This document shows, piece by piece, positions 1 to 7,124 of a DNA stretch of 9,011 nt. The translations under genes were made by a program, and so were the position numbers. The stretch covers positions 1 through 9,011 of the forward strand of contig QIJI01000118.1 of NCBI GenBank assembly GCA_003231795.1. Direction: 5' to 3'. Every line of letters begins with the position of its first letter. Position 1 is the first letter of the stretch. The notes under the pieces are model-generated. The model was not told the DNA's origin. It did no database searches and saw nothing but the letters and a program-made list of their open reading frames with translations. The DNA is from Gammaproteobacteria bacterium. GTDB lineage: Bacteria; Pseudomonadota; Gammaproteobacteria; GCA-001735895.

Positions 1-258
1 GATGCCTTCGTTTCTGCGATTAATCAAAAACTCGACTCGAAGCTGGTGTTGATTGATTACAGCGAGCACACGTTGGGTGACAACGAGCAATCGGAAGCGA
101 TGGCCTATGTGCAACTCAGCGTCAACGGACAGCGCAGTTGTGGTGCTGGACGCAGCGAAGACATTGTCGGTGCGTCATTAAGGGCAGTGTTAAATGGCAT
201 CTCTCGAGCCGGTATCGAAATTGAAGTATCAAACGAAACGAAACTAGCCGCCGTTTAG
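1..258 (+). CDS. leuA: 2-isopropylmalate synthase, C-terminal end (partial)
   Basis: The frame is open from base 1 and ends at TAG 256-258, giving the last 85 residues of a protein whose start lies left of the window. The segment DYSEHTLG followed by SEAMAYVQLSVNG and ASLRAVLNGISRA resembles the C-terminal LeuA dimer/regulatory domain, which binds leucine for feedback inhibition in 2-isopropylmalate synthases. The enzyme condenses acetyl-CoA with 2-oxoisovalerate, the first committed step of leucine synthesis in the cytoplasm. The catalytic TIM barrel is outside the window, so the call rests on the regulatory domain alone; a related synthase (for example a citramalate synthase-like paralogue) cannot be excluded. 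It converges on the leftward cluster and shows no functional link to it. Confidence 0.8.
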   Translation, partial: DAFVSAINQKLDSKLVLIDYSEHTLGDNEQSEAMAYVQLSVNGQRSCGAGRSEDIVGASLRAVLNGISRAGIEIEVSNETKLAAV

Positions 259-334
259 CCGCTCGGCCGGGCGGACCAGCGCGTAAGCAAAAACCTTGTA
301 GCGACGGCGCTACTCCGTCTTCCCGCGTTCACCC

Positions 335-412
335 CATCGTCTTCCCCGCGCAGGCGGGGATCTTGTAATGACGGCACGTTGTAAGATCCCCGCCTGCGCG
401 GGGAAGACGATG
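335..412. repeat. Perfect 30-bp inverted repeat (REP-like palindrome) between convergent genes
   Basis: Bases 335-364 are the exact reverse complement of 383-412, separated by an 18-base loop (365-382). The core is CCCCGCGCAGGCGGGG and its complement, similar in style to the short GC-rich palindromes dispersed in many proteobacterial genomes. Less exact extensions lie outside: GTCTTCCCGCG at 317-327 and CGCGGGGATGAAG at 419-431. It lies between the leuA stop (258) and the cyclase stop (468). It could fold in transcripts from either side and protect or terminate 3' ends, but neither arm is followed by a T-run, so a rho-independent terminator is not shown. Confidence 0.85.
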
Positions 413-467
413 TAGGAGCGCGGGGATGAAGGAGGGCGCAGTGACTGTCGTCACTCGCAGCAGAAGC

Positions 468-2081
468 TTACTCGGGTGTACGCAACGCGAAGATTTCCTG
501 CGGCTCGTTGATACCCTTTAGCGAGTGCTGTCCCAAGGATACAGTTTGATCAGGTTTACAAGCCGCAAACTCTGCTGAGAGTAATACCGGTTGATCCAGC
601 AACTTGCACATCGACTCGATTCGGGCCGCCAGGTTCGCGGCCTCGCCGATGACGGTAAATTCGAGGCGGTTGCCGGTGCCGATATTACCATAGGTCACGT
701 CGCCCACGTGCAACGCGATTCCGTAACCCAGTGCCGGCTCGGACTCCTGTTCGCGTCCTTGATTAACCGATTTGATGCGGGCCGAAGCTTCGTGGGCTGC
801 CGCTATGGCGTTTTCGCAAGCCGTCTGCAGACAGTTTTCATCGACCTCGTCTTCGATAGGAAAGATAGCCAGCGCCGCGTCGCCGATAAAGCGCAATATC
901 TGCCCGTCACGGTCGAGCACCGCGCCGGCGACGCTATCAAAAAATTCGTTCAGGCATGCGAGAAATTCGTCCCGCGACATCGACTGTGCCAGCACCGTGG
1001 AATCGCGCAGGTCGCAAAACCAGATCACCGCGCGAATGTTTTCCCCGTCACCGCGTCGAATCAGACCGTTAAGCACGAGAGCGCCCGCATGCGGGCCGAG
1101 ATAGGTATCGAGCAGGTTGCTGGCCTTGTGTTGTAACGCATGGACTTCGTATATTCTGCCCAGCACCGCGAGTATTTCGTAAATGTGACCCAGATCCGTG
1201 GTGCTGAAACCGCCCGGGCGATTGGCGCTCAGGCTGATAACATTGATTTTACCGTCAGAAAAGTGCATCGGCATAGCGACATAGTCGGTTGCACCCTCGG
1301 CGTGCAGGTCATGCAGGATGCCAAAATCGAGTAGCGGCTCTTTAATGTCCAATCGCCGCCGGATACCACCGGCACCTTCGAAGATGGGGACTAGCGGGCT
1401 GTTCAGATACCTGGGAGACTGCAATACCTCAAATCCGGGTTGGGACTCGACCAGTTCGCCGCTATCACTGCGCCAGGATTGTGCGATATTCGAAACCTGG
1501 GGGTGCAGGATCGGGATGATTACCCCCAAAGTCCACAGTGGAACCCCCGTGGCGCGTAATTGCCGTGCAAATGCGGCGGTCAATTCAGACATCGAGGCGA
1601 TTGCGGGTGCTTCCTGTAAAACCCAGTTCAACAATGGATTGTCGTAGGCCGGTAATAATTGACTTGCAGCTTGCGTCGATGGCTGATCCGGGAACAGGAT
1701 TTCCACCTGGTCAGGATAAAAAGCCACGTAATCCCTGATATGCTCGGATTCATCGAATGGCTCTTCGTAGCTCCACAGTAAATTGTTGGCCGCAATATCG
1801 CCGACGCGCAATGAGTAATGTGCCGCGTTGCCCTTGAACGGACAGTAAGAGACAAAATCGCTGCGCTCAAACAGGTCCATGCGCACATGCTCGCGCGGGA
1901 AGTAGTAGATAGGCGCAATACGAGTTTCGCGTAATTGCATCGCACGGCTACTTTCGGCTAGTGTGATTCCCTGGTAAGTCGCAGACAGCCTTTTATTTTC
2001 AGGCTCAAAGGTGAAGCGATAATGATCGTTGGTCGGCGAAGCGGTGGCAGCGGGCGGTTGACGAGTGTGGGCGGAAGTCAT
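468..2081 (-). CDS. DUF427 - class III adenylate/guanylate cyclase fusion protein
   Basis: A 537-residue soluble protein with no signal peptide or membrane segment seen. Residues ~20-130 look like a DUF427 beta domain (YCPFKGNAAHYS at 80-90, RDYVAFYPDQVEI at 116-128). Residues ~150-330 match the middle region common to a family of proteobacterial cyclases (PLWTLGVIIPILHPQ, EGATDYVAMPM), and ~350-535 is the catalytic domain. Metal-binding aspartates D357 (FCDLRDST) and D401 (FIGDAALAIF) are present, as are N483 and R487 (ANLAARIE) for the transition state. At the purine-selecting sites there is R397 where lysine is usual and T476 where Asp or Thr is seen, the latter typical of class IIIb adenylate cyclases. 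It should make cAMP from ATP, though substrate choice is inferred. The start lies 15 bases after the moeB stop, so it is probably the last gene of the leftward operon. The ribosome site is weak (GGGAAACC). Confidence 0.88.
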   Translation of the reverse strand: MTSAHTRQPPAATASPTNDHYRFTFEPENKRLSATYQGITLAESSRAMQLRETRIAPIYYFPREHVRMDLFERSDFVSYCPFKGNAAHYSLRVGDIAANNLLWSYEEPFDESEHIRDYVAFYPDQVEILFPDQPSTQAASQLLPAYDNPLLNWVLQEAPAIASMSELTAAFARQLRATGVPLWTLGVIIPILHPQVSNIAQSWRSDSGELVESQPGFEVLQSPRYLNSPLVPIFEGAGGIRRRLDIKEPLLDFGILHDLHAEGATDYVAMPMHFSDGKINVISLSANRPGGFSTTDLGHIYEILAVLGRIYEVHALQHKASNLLDTYLGPHAGALVLNGLIRRGDGENIRAVIWFCDLRDSTVLAQSMSRDEFLACLNEFFDSVAGAVLDRDGQILRFIGDAALAIFPIEDEVDENCLQTACENAIAAAHEASARIKSVNQGREQESEPALGYGIALHVGDVTYGNIGTGNRLEFTVIGEAANLAARIESMCKLLDQPVLLSAEFAACKPDQTVSLGQHSLKGINEPQEIFALRTPE

Positions 2082-2096
2082 GAATCAGGTTTCCCA

Positions 2097-2840
2097 TCAA
2101 TGTCCAGAGCAAACCGGGCAATTCGGGTTTTTCGGCAGCGTGACGCCCTGCCAGTGCATGCCCTGTGCATCGAACATCAGCAGTCGATTCACCAGCTCTT
2201 CACCCAGTCCAGCCAGAATTAACAACGCCTGCAGCGCCTGCAGGGTACCGATCACACCCACCACCGGACCCAGCACGCCCTCCACTTCGCAGGATTCCTC
2301 ACTTTCATAAGCCTGTGAATAGAGGCACTGGTAACAGGCACTGTTCGTCGCCGGTTGATAATTCATGATTTGCCCTTCCAGCCGAATCGCGGCACCGGAG
2401 ACGAGTATGGTGCCGGTTTCCACGCAATAACGATTAACTTCAAAGCGGGTCGGATAGTTGTCGCTACAGTCGAGCACCATATCGACCGATTCTATCGTTT
2501 GCTTCAGCTCATCGCCTTCGAGTTGATAAGGGATTACCTCGACCTTCGTTTCAGGGTTGAGCATCTCCAGCGTCTGCTGACCGGAGTCAACCTTGTTCTC
2601 CCCCACCGAATGATTGTGATGAATGATCTGGCGCTGCAAATTCGAGGTTTCAACGATATCGAAATCGTTCAGTATCAGTTTTCCGACACCACCGGCTGCC
2701 AGGTACATCGCCGCCGGTGAACCAAGCCCGCCGACACCGACCACCAGGATACTGGCATCCAGAATAGCCTGCTGCCCCTTTTCGCCAATTTGCGAAAGGC
2801 GAATATGACGCGCGTATCGGTCTTTTTGATTCTGCTTCAT
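2097..2840 (-). CDS. moeB: MoeB/ThiF-type adenylyltransferase (sulfur-carrier activating enzyme)
   Basis: A 247-residue HesA/MoeB/ThiF family protein, close to the length of E. coli MoeB. The ATP-binding loop GVGGLG is at 35-40, the arginine of NLQRQ is R70, and D127 in DCSDN matches the catalytic Asp130 of E. coli MoeB. Zinc ligands are two CxxC pairs, C169/C172 and C241/C244. C184 sits at a conserved crossover-loop cysteine. No rhodanese domain follows, unlike in MOCS3-type proteins. The family adenylates the C-terminal glycine of MoaD (or ThiS) so that it can be converted to a thiocarboxylate. Here the probable partner is the MoaD-like protein encoded two genes upstream. The ATG overlaps the preceding stop (ATGA), with an AAGGG site inside that gene, indicating translational coupling. 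A ThiF-like role is possible, but context favours pyranopterin synthesis. Confidence 0.9.
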   Translation of the reverse strand: MKQNQKDRYARHIRLSQIGEKGQQAILDASILVVGVGGLGSPAAMYLAAGGVGKLILNDFDIVETSNLQRQIIHHNHSVGENKVDSGQQTLEMLNPETKVEVIPYQLEGDELKQTIESVDMVLDCSDNYPTRFEVNRYCVETGTILVSGAAIRLEGQIMNYQPATNSACYQCLYSQAYESEESCEVEGVLGPVVGVIGTLQALQALLILAGLGEELVNRLLMFDAQGMHWQGVTLPKNPNCPVCSGH

Positions 2841-3151
2841 CCACCACCCTTGTGAAAATACTGGTGAAACCGGTGAAAGAATTTCTCCTGCAGCGGTTCA
2901 GCGGTATCGGAAAATGTGAATTTTACCTGCAGAACCGGTAACTTAAACAGCCCCAGTATTCTCGGGGACTGCACGACCACCACGATATCGAGCGTAAAGA
3001 CTTCGCCCGATTGTTCAATTTGCCAGTGGTTGGTTGCAATTTGAGTGCAACGATAAGGCGATTTTTCGCTGCTGAACTGACCCTGCAAGGTACTGCTGAA
3101 TTCGTCGTCACGGTAACCCATTTCAAGTTCGGCCAGGGCCTGCTCAGGCAT
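2837..3151 (-). CDS. Unrecognised 104-residue protein of the AOR operon, C-terminus Gly-Gly-Gly
   Basis: I do not recognise this family. The protein is soluble and probably beta-rich, with one cysteine (C35), a hydrophobic strand IVVVV at 56-60 and an aromatic/histidine-rich tail (FFHRFHQYFHKGGG at 91-104). It has no signal peptide. It begins 8 bases after the MoaD-like stop and its TGA overlaps the moeB ATG (ATGA), so it is clearly an operon gene and not a shadow of another frame. Its place between a sulfur carrier and its activating enzyme suggests a role in cofactor maturation or in AOR assembly; this is inference from position. The terminal glycines are partly explained by the need to encode the moeB ribosome site (AAGGGTGGTGG). 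An alternative start at M11 would remove ten residues; neither start has a strong ribosome site. Confidence 0.75.
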   Translation of the reverse strand: MPEQALAELEMGYRDDEFSSTLQGQFSSEKSPYRCTQIATNHWQIEQSGEVFTLDIVVVVQSPRILGLFKLPVLQVKFTFSDTAEPLQEKFFHRFHQYFHKGGG

Positions 3152-3159
3152 TGCGTCGA

Positions 3160-3411
3160 CTAGCCGCCTGCGACCGGAGGCCAGATCGAAACCACGTCGC
3201 CAGCGGCCAGTTTCCGATCATCGCGTTCTTCAGCATCAATGTAATGCCCGTTAATCAGCACCAGATGCGCTTCTTCCGGTTTGATGTGAAACTGTTCGAT
3301 CAGACGATTCAAGATCAAACCGTCGTCCACTTTGAGATCACGTCGGAAACGGGATTTTCCCGGCGGCAGGTGCTTCATCAACGAAGCGTAAAGCTCGATG
3401 CTGACGTTCAT
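3160..3411 (-). CDS. MoaD/ThiS-family sulfur carrier protein (AOR-associated)
   Basis: An 83-residue ubiquitin-fold protein ending in WPPVAGG, the C-terminal Gly-Gly tail that MoeB-type enzymes adenylate and that later carries the sulfur as a thiocarboxylate. The segment VLINGHYID at 51-59 followed by GDVVSIWPPVAGG at 71-83 is typical of MoaD-like proteins. As molybdopterin synthase small subunit it would donate the dithiolene sulfurs of the pyranopterin that binds tungsten in AOR. It starts six bases after the aorC stop and sits 8 bases before the 104-residue gene, so translation is probably coupled. It differs strongly from the second MoaD at 8590-8847, which suggests separate lineages and not a recent duplication. 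A ThiS-type or other sulfur-donor role cannot be ruled out from sequence alone. Confidence 0.88.
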   Translation of the reverse strand: MNVSIELYASLMKHLPPGKSRFRRDLKVDDGLILNRLIEQFHIKPEEAHLVLINGHYIDAEERDDRKLAAGDVVSIWPPVAGG

Positions 3412-3417
3412 GCAGGT

Positions 3418-4671
3418 CTAGGCGTATCCGAGTTCCTGTGTACAGGCGATATAAGCATCCATAATCAGTGTTGGATCAGCCATCAATTTCTGTTTCCAGT
3501 CCCCCAGTTCAATCCGGGATTCAATCAATCCGCGCAACACCCCGATATGCTGCGTCTTGCCGACGCTGCTGGCACCGACCAGGGTTTCCCCGTCGAATTG
3601 TAAATTGATGTATTGATATTCGTCCGCGTTATACAGCTCGGCGCTATCACCCCCATCGACTCCCATCCAGAGTCCAAAAGAACACGAGACCAGGCCCACG
3701 GTATCGAGCACGTTCATGTTCAGCGTGCCCTGGTGCTCATCACCCTTTCCAGCCATGTTGAGTGCGGCAATACGACCATGATCGGTCGCGGTTGGCTGGA
3801 TCGCCTGAACTTCCTGGTTGCCGGTAGAAAAATCGACGCCCTGGGCGACATCACCTGCGGCATATACATTTTCATCGCTGGATTGCATGCGCTTGTTCAC
3901 CAGCACACCGAAATCGGTATCAATGCCGGTACCATCGAGCAGATCAAGATTAGCCTTGACCCCGGTCGCGGTAATCACCAGCGCCGCGCTCAAATTTCCA
4001 CCATCGCTTAATGCAACTTCGACCTGGTCGCCATCGGCAGCCGTAACGGATTCAACACTGCAGGAGGTATGTACACCGATACCCTGTTGTTTACACCAGC
4101 TTTCAAGCAGACCACCTGCCTTGTCGTCGAGCATGCGCGGTACCATGCGGTTACCGGTTTCAATGACGGTCAAATTAACCCCCCGTTTGACCAGCGCTTC
4201 GAGAATAATGCAGCCGATAAAGCCGGCACCGATCAGTACCACATTGGAACCCGACTGGGCCAACCTGGCAATATTGCGAGCATCCTCGAGGGTCCAGCAG
4301 GAGTGTACCTGCGGCAGGTCGAGCCCGGGAATCGGCGGGCTGATCGGGTGTGAACCGGTGGCGATTAACAGTTTGTCGAAATCACGGGTTTTACCGTCAG
4401 CCAAGGTGACATTTTTTTTGCCGGTATCGACCTTGTCGACGCGCTGTTGCACTACTTCGATATTTTGCGCCTTGAAATGCGCTTTCGGATCACGCAGGTA
4501 GGTTCCCGATTCATCGACATTTTCGATCAGATAGTAAGGAATCGCCATGCGCGAATAAGGCGGCTCGGGTTCATCCCCAATGATCGCAATTTCAGCATCA
4601 GGATCCGACTTGCGCAGGGTTTCAGCGGCGATAACGCCCGCAGGGCCTGCACCAATGATTAAATGCTTCAT
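3418..4671 (-). CDS. aorC: FAD-dependent NAD(P)H oxidoreductase, AorC-like subunit of aldehyde oxidoreductase
   Basis: A 417-residue two-dinucleotide-fold flavoprotein. The FAD-binding GAGPAG is at residues 7-12, the second nucleotide fold has GAGFIG at 148-153, and YAAGDVA at 270-276 is the FAD ribityl-binding motif. E171 at the end of the second strand of the NAD fold favours NADH over NADPH. The family includes rubredoxin/ferredoxin reductases and the NirB FAD module. Directly downstream of the AOR catalytic gene, with a size near that reported for AorC of Aromatoleum, it should pass electrons between the iron-sulfur chain and NAD+. The N-terminus MKHLIIGAG needs no trimming. The ribosome site is modest (AGG 8-9 bases before ATG), and a terminator-like hairpin lies just upstream. 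Confidence 0.88.
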   Translation of the reverse strand: MKHLIIGAGPAGVIAAETLRKSDPDAEIAIIGDEPEPPYSRMAIPYYLIENVDESGTYLRDPKAHFKAQNIEVVQQRVDKVDTGKKNVTLADGKTRDFDKLLIATGSHPISPPIPGLDLPQVHSCWTLEDARNIARLAQSGSNVVLIGAGFIGCIILEALVKRGVNLTVIETGNRMVPRMLDDKAGGLLESWCKQQGIGVHTSCSVESVTAADGDQVEVALSDGGNLSAALVITATGVKANLDLLDGTGIDTDFGVLVNKRMQSSDENVYAAGDVAQGVDFSTGNQEVQAIQPTATDHGRIAALNMAGKGDEHQGTLNMNVLDTVGLVSCSFGLWMGVDGGDSAELYNADEYQYINLQFDGETLVGASSVGKTQHIGVLRGLIESRIELGDWKQKLMADPTLIMDAYIACTQELGYA

Positions 4672-4690
4672 TTTGAGTACCTATAAAAGG

Positions 4691-4717
4691 AAAACCTGCC
4701 GCGAAACGCGGCAGGCA
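4691..4717 (-). terminator. Hairpin with T-rich tail between aorB and aorC
   Basis: Bases 4695-4703 (CCTGCCGCG) and 4707-4715 (CGCGGCAGG) form a perfect 9-bp stem with a 3-base loop. In leftward RNA the stem is followed at once by TTTTCCTTTT, the form of a rho-independent terminator. It begins 8 bases after the aorB stop and ends about 23 bases before the aorC start. Because the downstream genes have no obvious promoter of their own, it more likely acts as a partial terminator or 3'-end stabiliser that keeps aorA-aorB RNA above the aorC-onward RNA. Confidence 0.7.
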
Positions 4718-4723
4718 ATTTAT

Positions 4724-6574
4724 TTAAAGCGACAAACGTTGCTGGGTTTCTTTTGTCACCGTGCCATCTTCAGTCCAGCCTCGAATCTGATAGTACTGCG
4801 GCAACATTTCGTCGAGTCGACTGACCTGACCTTCGGTGGGTCCACTCTTGATTGCTTCTTTCATCAGGCGCGGAGGCAGGTTATCGTCTTTGCCGGTAAA
4901 TCCGGCCGCCGTGTTGAACATGCGCTCCATATTCCAGATACGCTCACCCGCTTCCATGCAGCCTTCGACACTCCAGTCGCCTTCACAGGCCGCATCGATC
5001 TGCGGCGCGATATTGTCCATACCCCAGGCAAAGGTGGTAAAAATGCACAGCCCGGCCGAATCGACCAGCGCGGTTACATCCTGAAAGGCTTTGACCAGCT
5101 CGGGTTTGCCTTCAGCATCTCCCATCTCGGTTTTGATCGGAAGACCCAGCACTTCGGAAGAGACCGTGTAGCTGCGCAAATGACAGGCACCACGATTCGA
5201 AGTCGCATAGGTAAGACCCATACCCTGGATACCTCGAGGATCGTATGCCGGGAATTCCTGGCCTTTGACTGTCATCGACAGCTCGGGTCTGCCATATTTT
5301 TCACACAAACGTTTTGATCCGAGCGCAAGGTCTGGACCGAATCCTTCATTGGCGACCAGGGCCTCAGTAACTGCAACAAATGCCTCCGTGTTACCGAATT
5401 TAAGTTCAATACCACCGGTTTCCTTGGTCGTTATGACTCCCTCTTCGAACATCTCCATAGCGGCAGCCACAGTGGCTCCGTAAGTAATGGGGTCGAACCC
5501 GTCTTCGTTACAGAGGAAATTTACATAAGTCAAAGCATCAAGGTCATCAATGCCGGTATCGGCACCGAGTGCCCACGCAGCTTCATACTCGAGACCACCA
5601 GAAGCGCCGTGATATTGCGGCTTGTCTTTAACCGAGAAATGAGTCTTGTCGACCGTTGATATTCGACCGCAGGCGATGGTGCAACTGAAACAACCGGCAT
5701 TCGTAGTCAAATTGGGTTTGCCATCCGACGCTCGTGGCTCGGCCATGGCTTCGGCAGAAATATTCTCTGCACCCTCAAAACCGACGTCCCGCATGTTGCG
5801 CGCCGGTAGCGCGCCTACCCCGTTGATCACGTTCATCAACACCTGGGTACCGTAGGCAGGCAGTCCCTGACCGGTAACCGCATTTTCCGCGAGTACACCC
5901 TTGCCGGCATCGACCGCAGCCATGAATGTTTTGGCGTCTTCGAGGTTGCCGACACCCTGGGTGCCGCGCACGGCAACCGCCTTCAGATTTTTCGACGCCA
6001 TCACGGTGCCAACCCCGGAACGACCCGCGGCGCGGTGTTTATCGTTAACGATAGCCGCATAAAGGCAACCGTTTTCAGCAGTGCGCCCGACACAGGCAAC
6101 CCGTAACTGGGGGTCCTGATGCGTCTGATGCAAGATATCGTCAGTCTCCCAAACTGTCTTGCCCCAAAGATGACTGGCATCGCGCAGTTCGACTTTGTCA
6201 TCCTGCACCAGCAGGTAAACCGGCTTCTCGGATTTACCTTCGAAGATAATCATATCCCAGCCTGCAAACTTGAGCTCAGCACCGAGAAAACCACCCGAAT
6301 TTGAGCAGGCTATTGCGCCCGTTAGCGGACTTTTGCAGATTACCGAGTAACGTCCGGCGGTGGAGGCCATGGTACCGGTTAGCGGTCCCGTGGCCATGAT
6401 GAGTTTGTTGTCGGGCCCCAGCGCGTCGCACTTCGGGTCGATTTCTTCGCTCAAATATTTCGATGCCAGTCCACGTTGGCCGAGATATTGTTTCGCCCAT
6501 TCCATATTGAGCGGTTCAGATGTACAGCTACCTTTAGAGAGATTGACCCTCAGAATTTTTCTTGTCCAGGACAT
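4724..6574 (-). CDS. aorB: Tungsten-type aldehyde:ferredoxin oxidoreductase, catalytic subunit (AorB-like)
   Basis: A 616-residue member of the AOR family, near the usual ~600. The [4Fe-4S] ligands are C295, C298, C302 (CxxCxxxC) and C510 within DSAGLC. The pterin-binding segments are DPRG at 445-448 and DSAGLC at 505-510. H465 (GACH) and a glutamate of LEYE (E329 or E331) are likely counterparts of the active-site His and Glu of Pyrococcus AOR. The N-terminal region (TGPLTGT 62-68, GRYSV, SGGFLGAELKFAGWD 93-107) is the first AOR domain. The enzyme oxidises aldehydes to acids at a bis-pyranopterin tungsten centre, and some members reduce acids. The ATG has a good ribosome site (GGGGGA, 8 bases away) and follows aorA by 15 bases. 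No Tat or Sec signal is seen, so it is cytoplasmic. Tungsten rather than molybdenum is inferred from the family. Confidence 0.95.
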   Translation of the reverse strand: MSWTRKILRVNLSKGSCTSEPLNMEWAKQYLGQRGLASKYLSEEIDPKCDALGPDNKLIMATGPLTGTMASTAGRYSVICKSPLTGAIACSNSGGFLGAELKFAGWDMIIFEGKSEKPVYLLVQDDKVELRDASHLWGKTVWETDDILHQTHQDPQLRVACVGRTAENGCLYAAIVNDKHRAAGRSGVGTVMASKNLKAVAVRGTQGVGNLEDAKTFMAAVDAGKGVLAENAVTGQGLPAYGTQVLMNVINGVGALPARNMRDVGFEGAENISAEAMAEPRASDGKPNLTTNAGCFSCTIACGRISTVDKTHFSVKDKPQYHGASGGLEYEAAWALGADTGIDDLDALTYVNFLCNEDGFDPITYGATVAAAMEMFEEGVITTKETGGIELKFGNTEAFVAVTEALVANEGFGPDLALGSKRLCEKYGRPELSMTVKGQEFPAYDPRGIQGMGLTYATSNRGACHLRSYTVSSEVLGLPIKTEMGDAEGKPELVKAFQDVTALVDSAGLCIFTTFAWGMDNIAPQIDAACEGDWSVEGCMEAGERIWNMERMFNTAAGFTGKDDNLPPRLMKEAIKSGPTEGQVSRLDEMLPQYYQIRGWTEDGTVTKETQQRLSL

Positions 6575-6589
6575 GATTCATTTCCCCCA

Positions 6590-7072
6590 TTATCCAGCAG
6601 TCGTTTCAGCAGAAGGCAGGCTTTTCGCTGCCGAGGCCATCATCCGGTCGTAACCGGTCCAGTCTGCGTCTATATAAGTAATCGCATCGGTCGGGCAGGC
6701 CGCCGCACATTGCGGATCGCCGCCGCAGAGATCGCATTTAACCACCTTGCCGGTGGTCTGGGCGTAATTGATGGTGCCAAAGGGGCAGGCGATGGTGCAG
6801 ACCTTGCAGCCGACACATTTATCGTCGGAAACTACCTTGGCGCCTGTGCTTGCATCGATGCTGATCGCATCGACCGGGCAGGCTCGCATACACCAGGCTT
6901 CATCACACTGGGTACAGGTATAAGGTGCAAACCGACCTTCGTCATGAAAAGTGAATACTTTTATAAAAGATCGCGAGGGATTAAACGTCCCCGTGTGTTC
7001 GTAAGAGCAAGCCATTTCGCATTGCAGACACCCGGTACACTTACCCGGATCGATATGTAGGGATTTTTGCAT
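6590..7072 (-). CDS. aorA: Four-cluster [4Fe-4S] ferredoxin-like subunit, AorA-like
   Basis: A 160-residue electron-transfer subunit with sixteen cluster cysteines, counted from M at 7070-7072: C12/C15/C18/C22, C53/C56/C61/C65, C86/C89/C92/C96 and C113/C116/C122/C126. That is enough for four [4Fe-4S] clusters, as in the HycB/DmsB/PhsB type. I chose the ATG at 7070-7072 because it has a strong GGAGG site 5 bases upstream; tandem ATGs at 7088-7093 would add 7 residues but have no ribosome site. It is the first gene of the leftward operon, 15 bases before aorB. Size and cluster count agree with AorA of the Aromatoleum AorABC enzyme, where it conducts electrons from AorB to AorC. The tail after residue ~140 is Ala/Ser-rich and looks unstructured. 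Confidence 0.9.
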   Translation of the reverse strand: MQKSLHIDPGKCTGCLQCEMACSYEHTGTFNPSRSFIKVFTFHDEGRFAPYTCTQCDEAWCMRACPVDAISIDASTGAKVVSDDKCVGCKVCTIACPFGTINYAQTTGKVVKCDLCGGDPQCAAACPTDAITYIDADWTGYDRMMASAAKSLPSAETTAG

Positions 7073-7077
7073 CACTT

Positions 7078-7082
7078 CCTCC
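7078..7082 (-). promoter_or_regulatory. Ribosome binding site fixing the aorA start
   Basis: In leftward RNA the sequence GGAGGAAGTG precedes the ATG at 7070-7072. The GGAGG core spaced 5 bases from ATG is the best Shine-Dalgarno match in the window and favours the shorter aorA protein over the two ATGs further upstream. Confidence 0.75.
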
Positions 7083-7124
7083 AATTGCATCATTATTATC
7101 GTTCTGTCTGGATAATTTGAACTG

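Noticed and set aside
298..313. 6-bp hairpin (GTAGCG/CGCTAC) as the leuA terminator
   Set aside because: Short stem without a T-tract; the nearby 30-bp repeat is the stronger candidate structure.
335..412. CRISPR repeat pair
   Set aside because: The two arms are inverted, not direct, and only one pair with an 18-base loop is present.
440..455. 6-bp hairpin (AGTGAC/GTCACT) as the terminator of the leftward operon
   Set aside because: Short stem and no T-run in leftward RNA.
591..1136. Plus-strand open frame of 181 residues
   Set aside because: Lies wholly antisense to the conserved cyclase domain and encodes no recognisable motif.
3818..4501. Plus-strand open frame of 227 residues opposite aorC
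   Set aside because: Antisense shadow of a gene with clear FAD and NAD motifs; the product is Ser/Pro/Thr-rich without domain character.
4580..5317. Plus-strand open frame of 245 residues spanning the aorB/aorC gap
   Set aside because: Crosses the terminator hairpin and lies antisense to conserved AOR sequence; no motif and no ribosome site.
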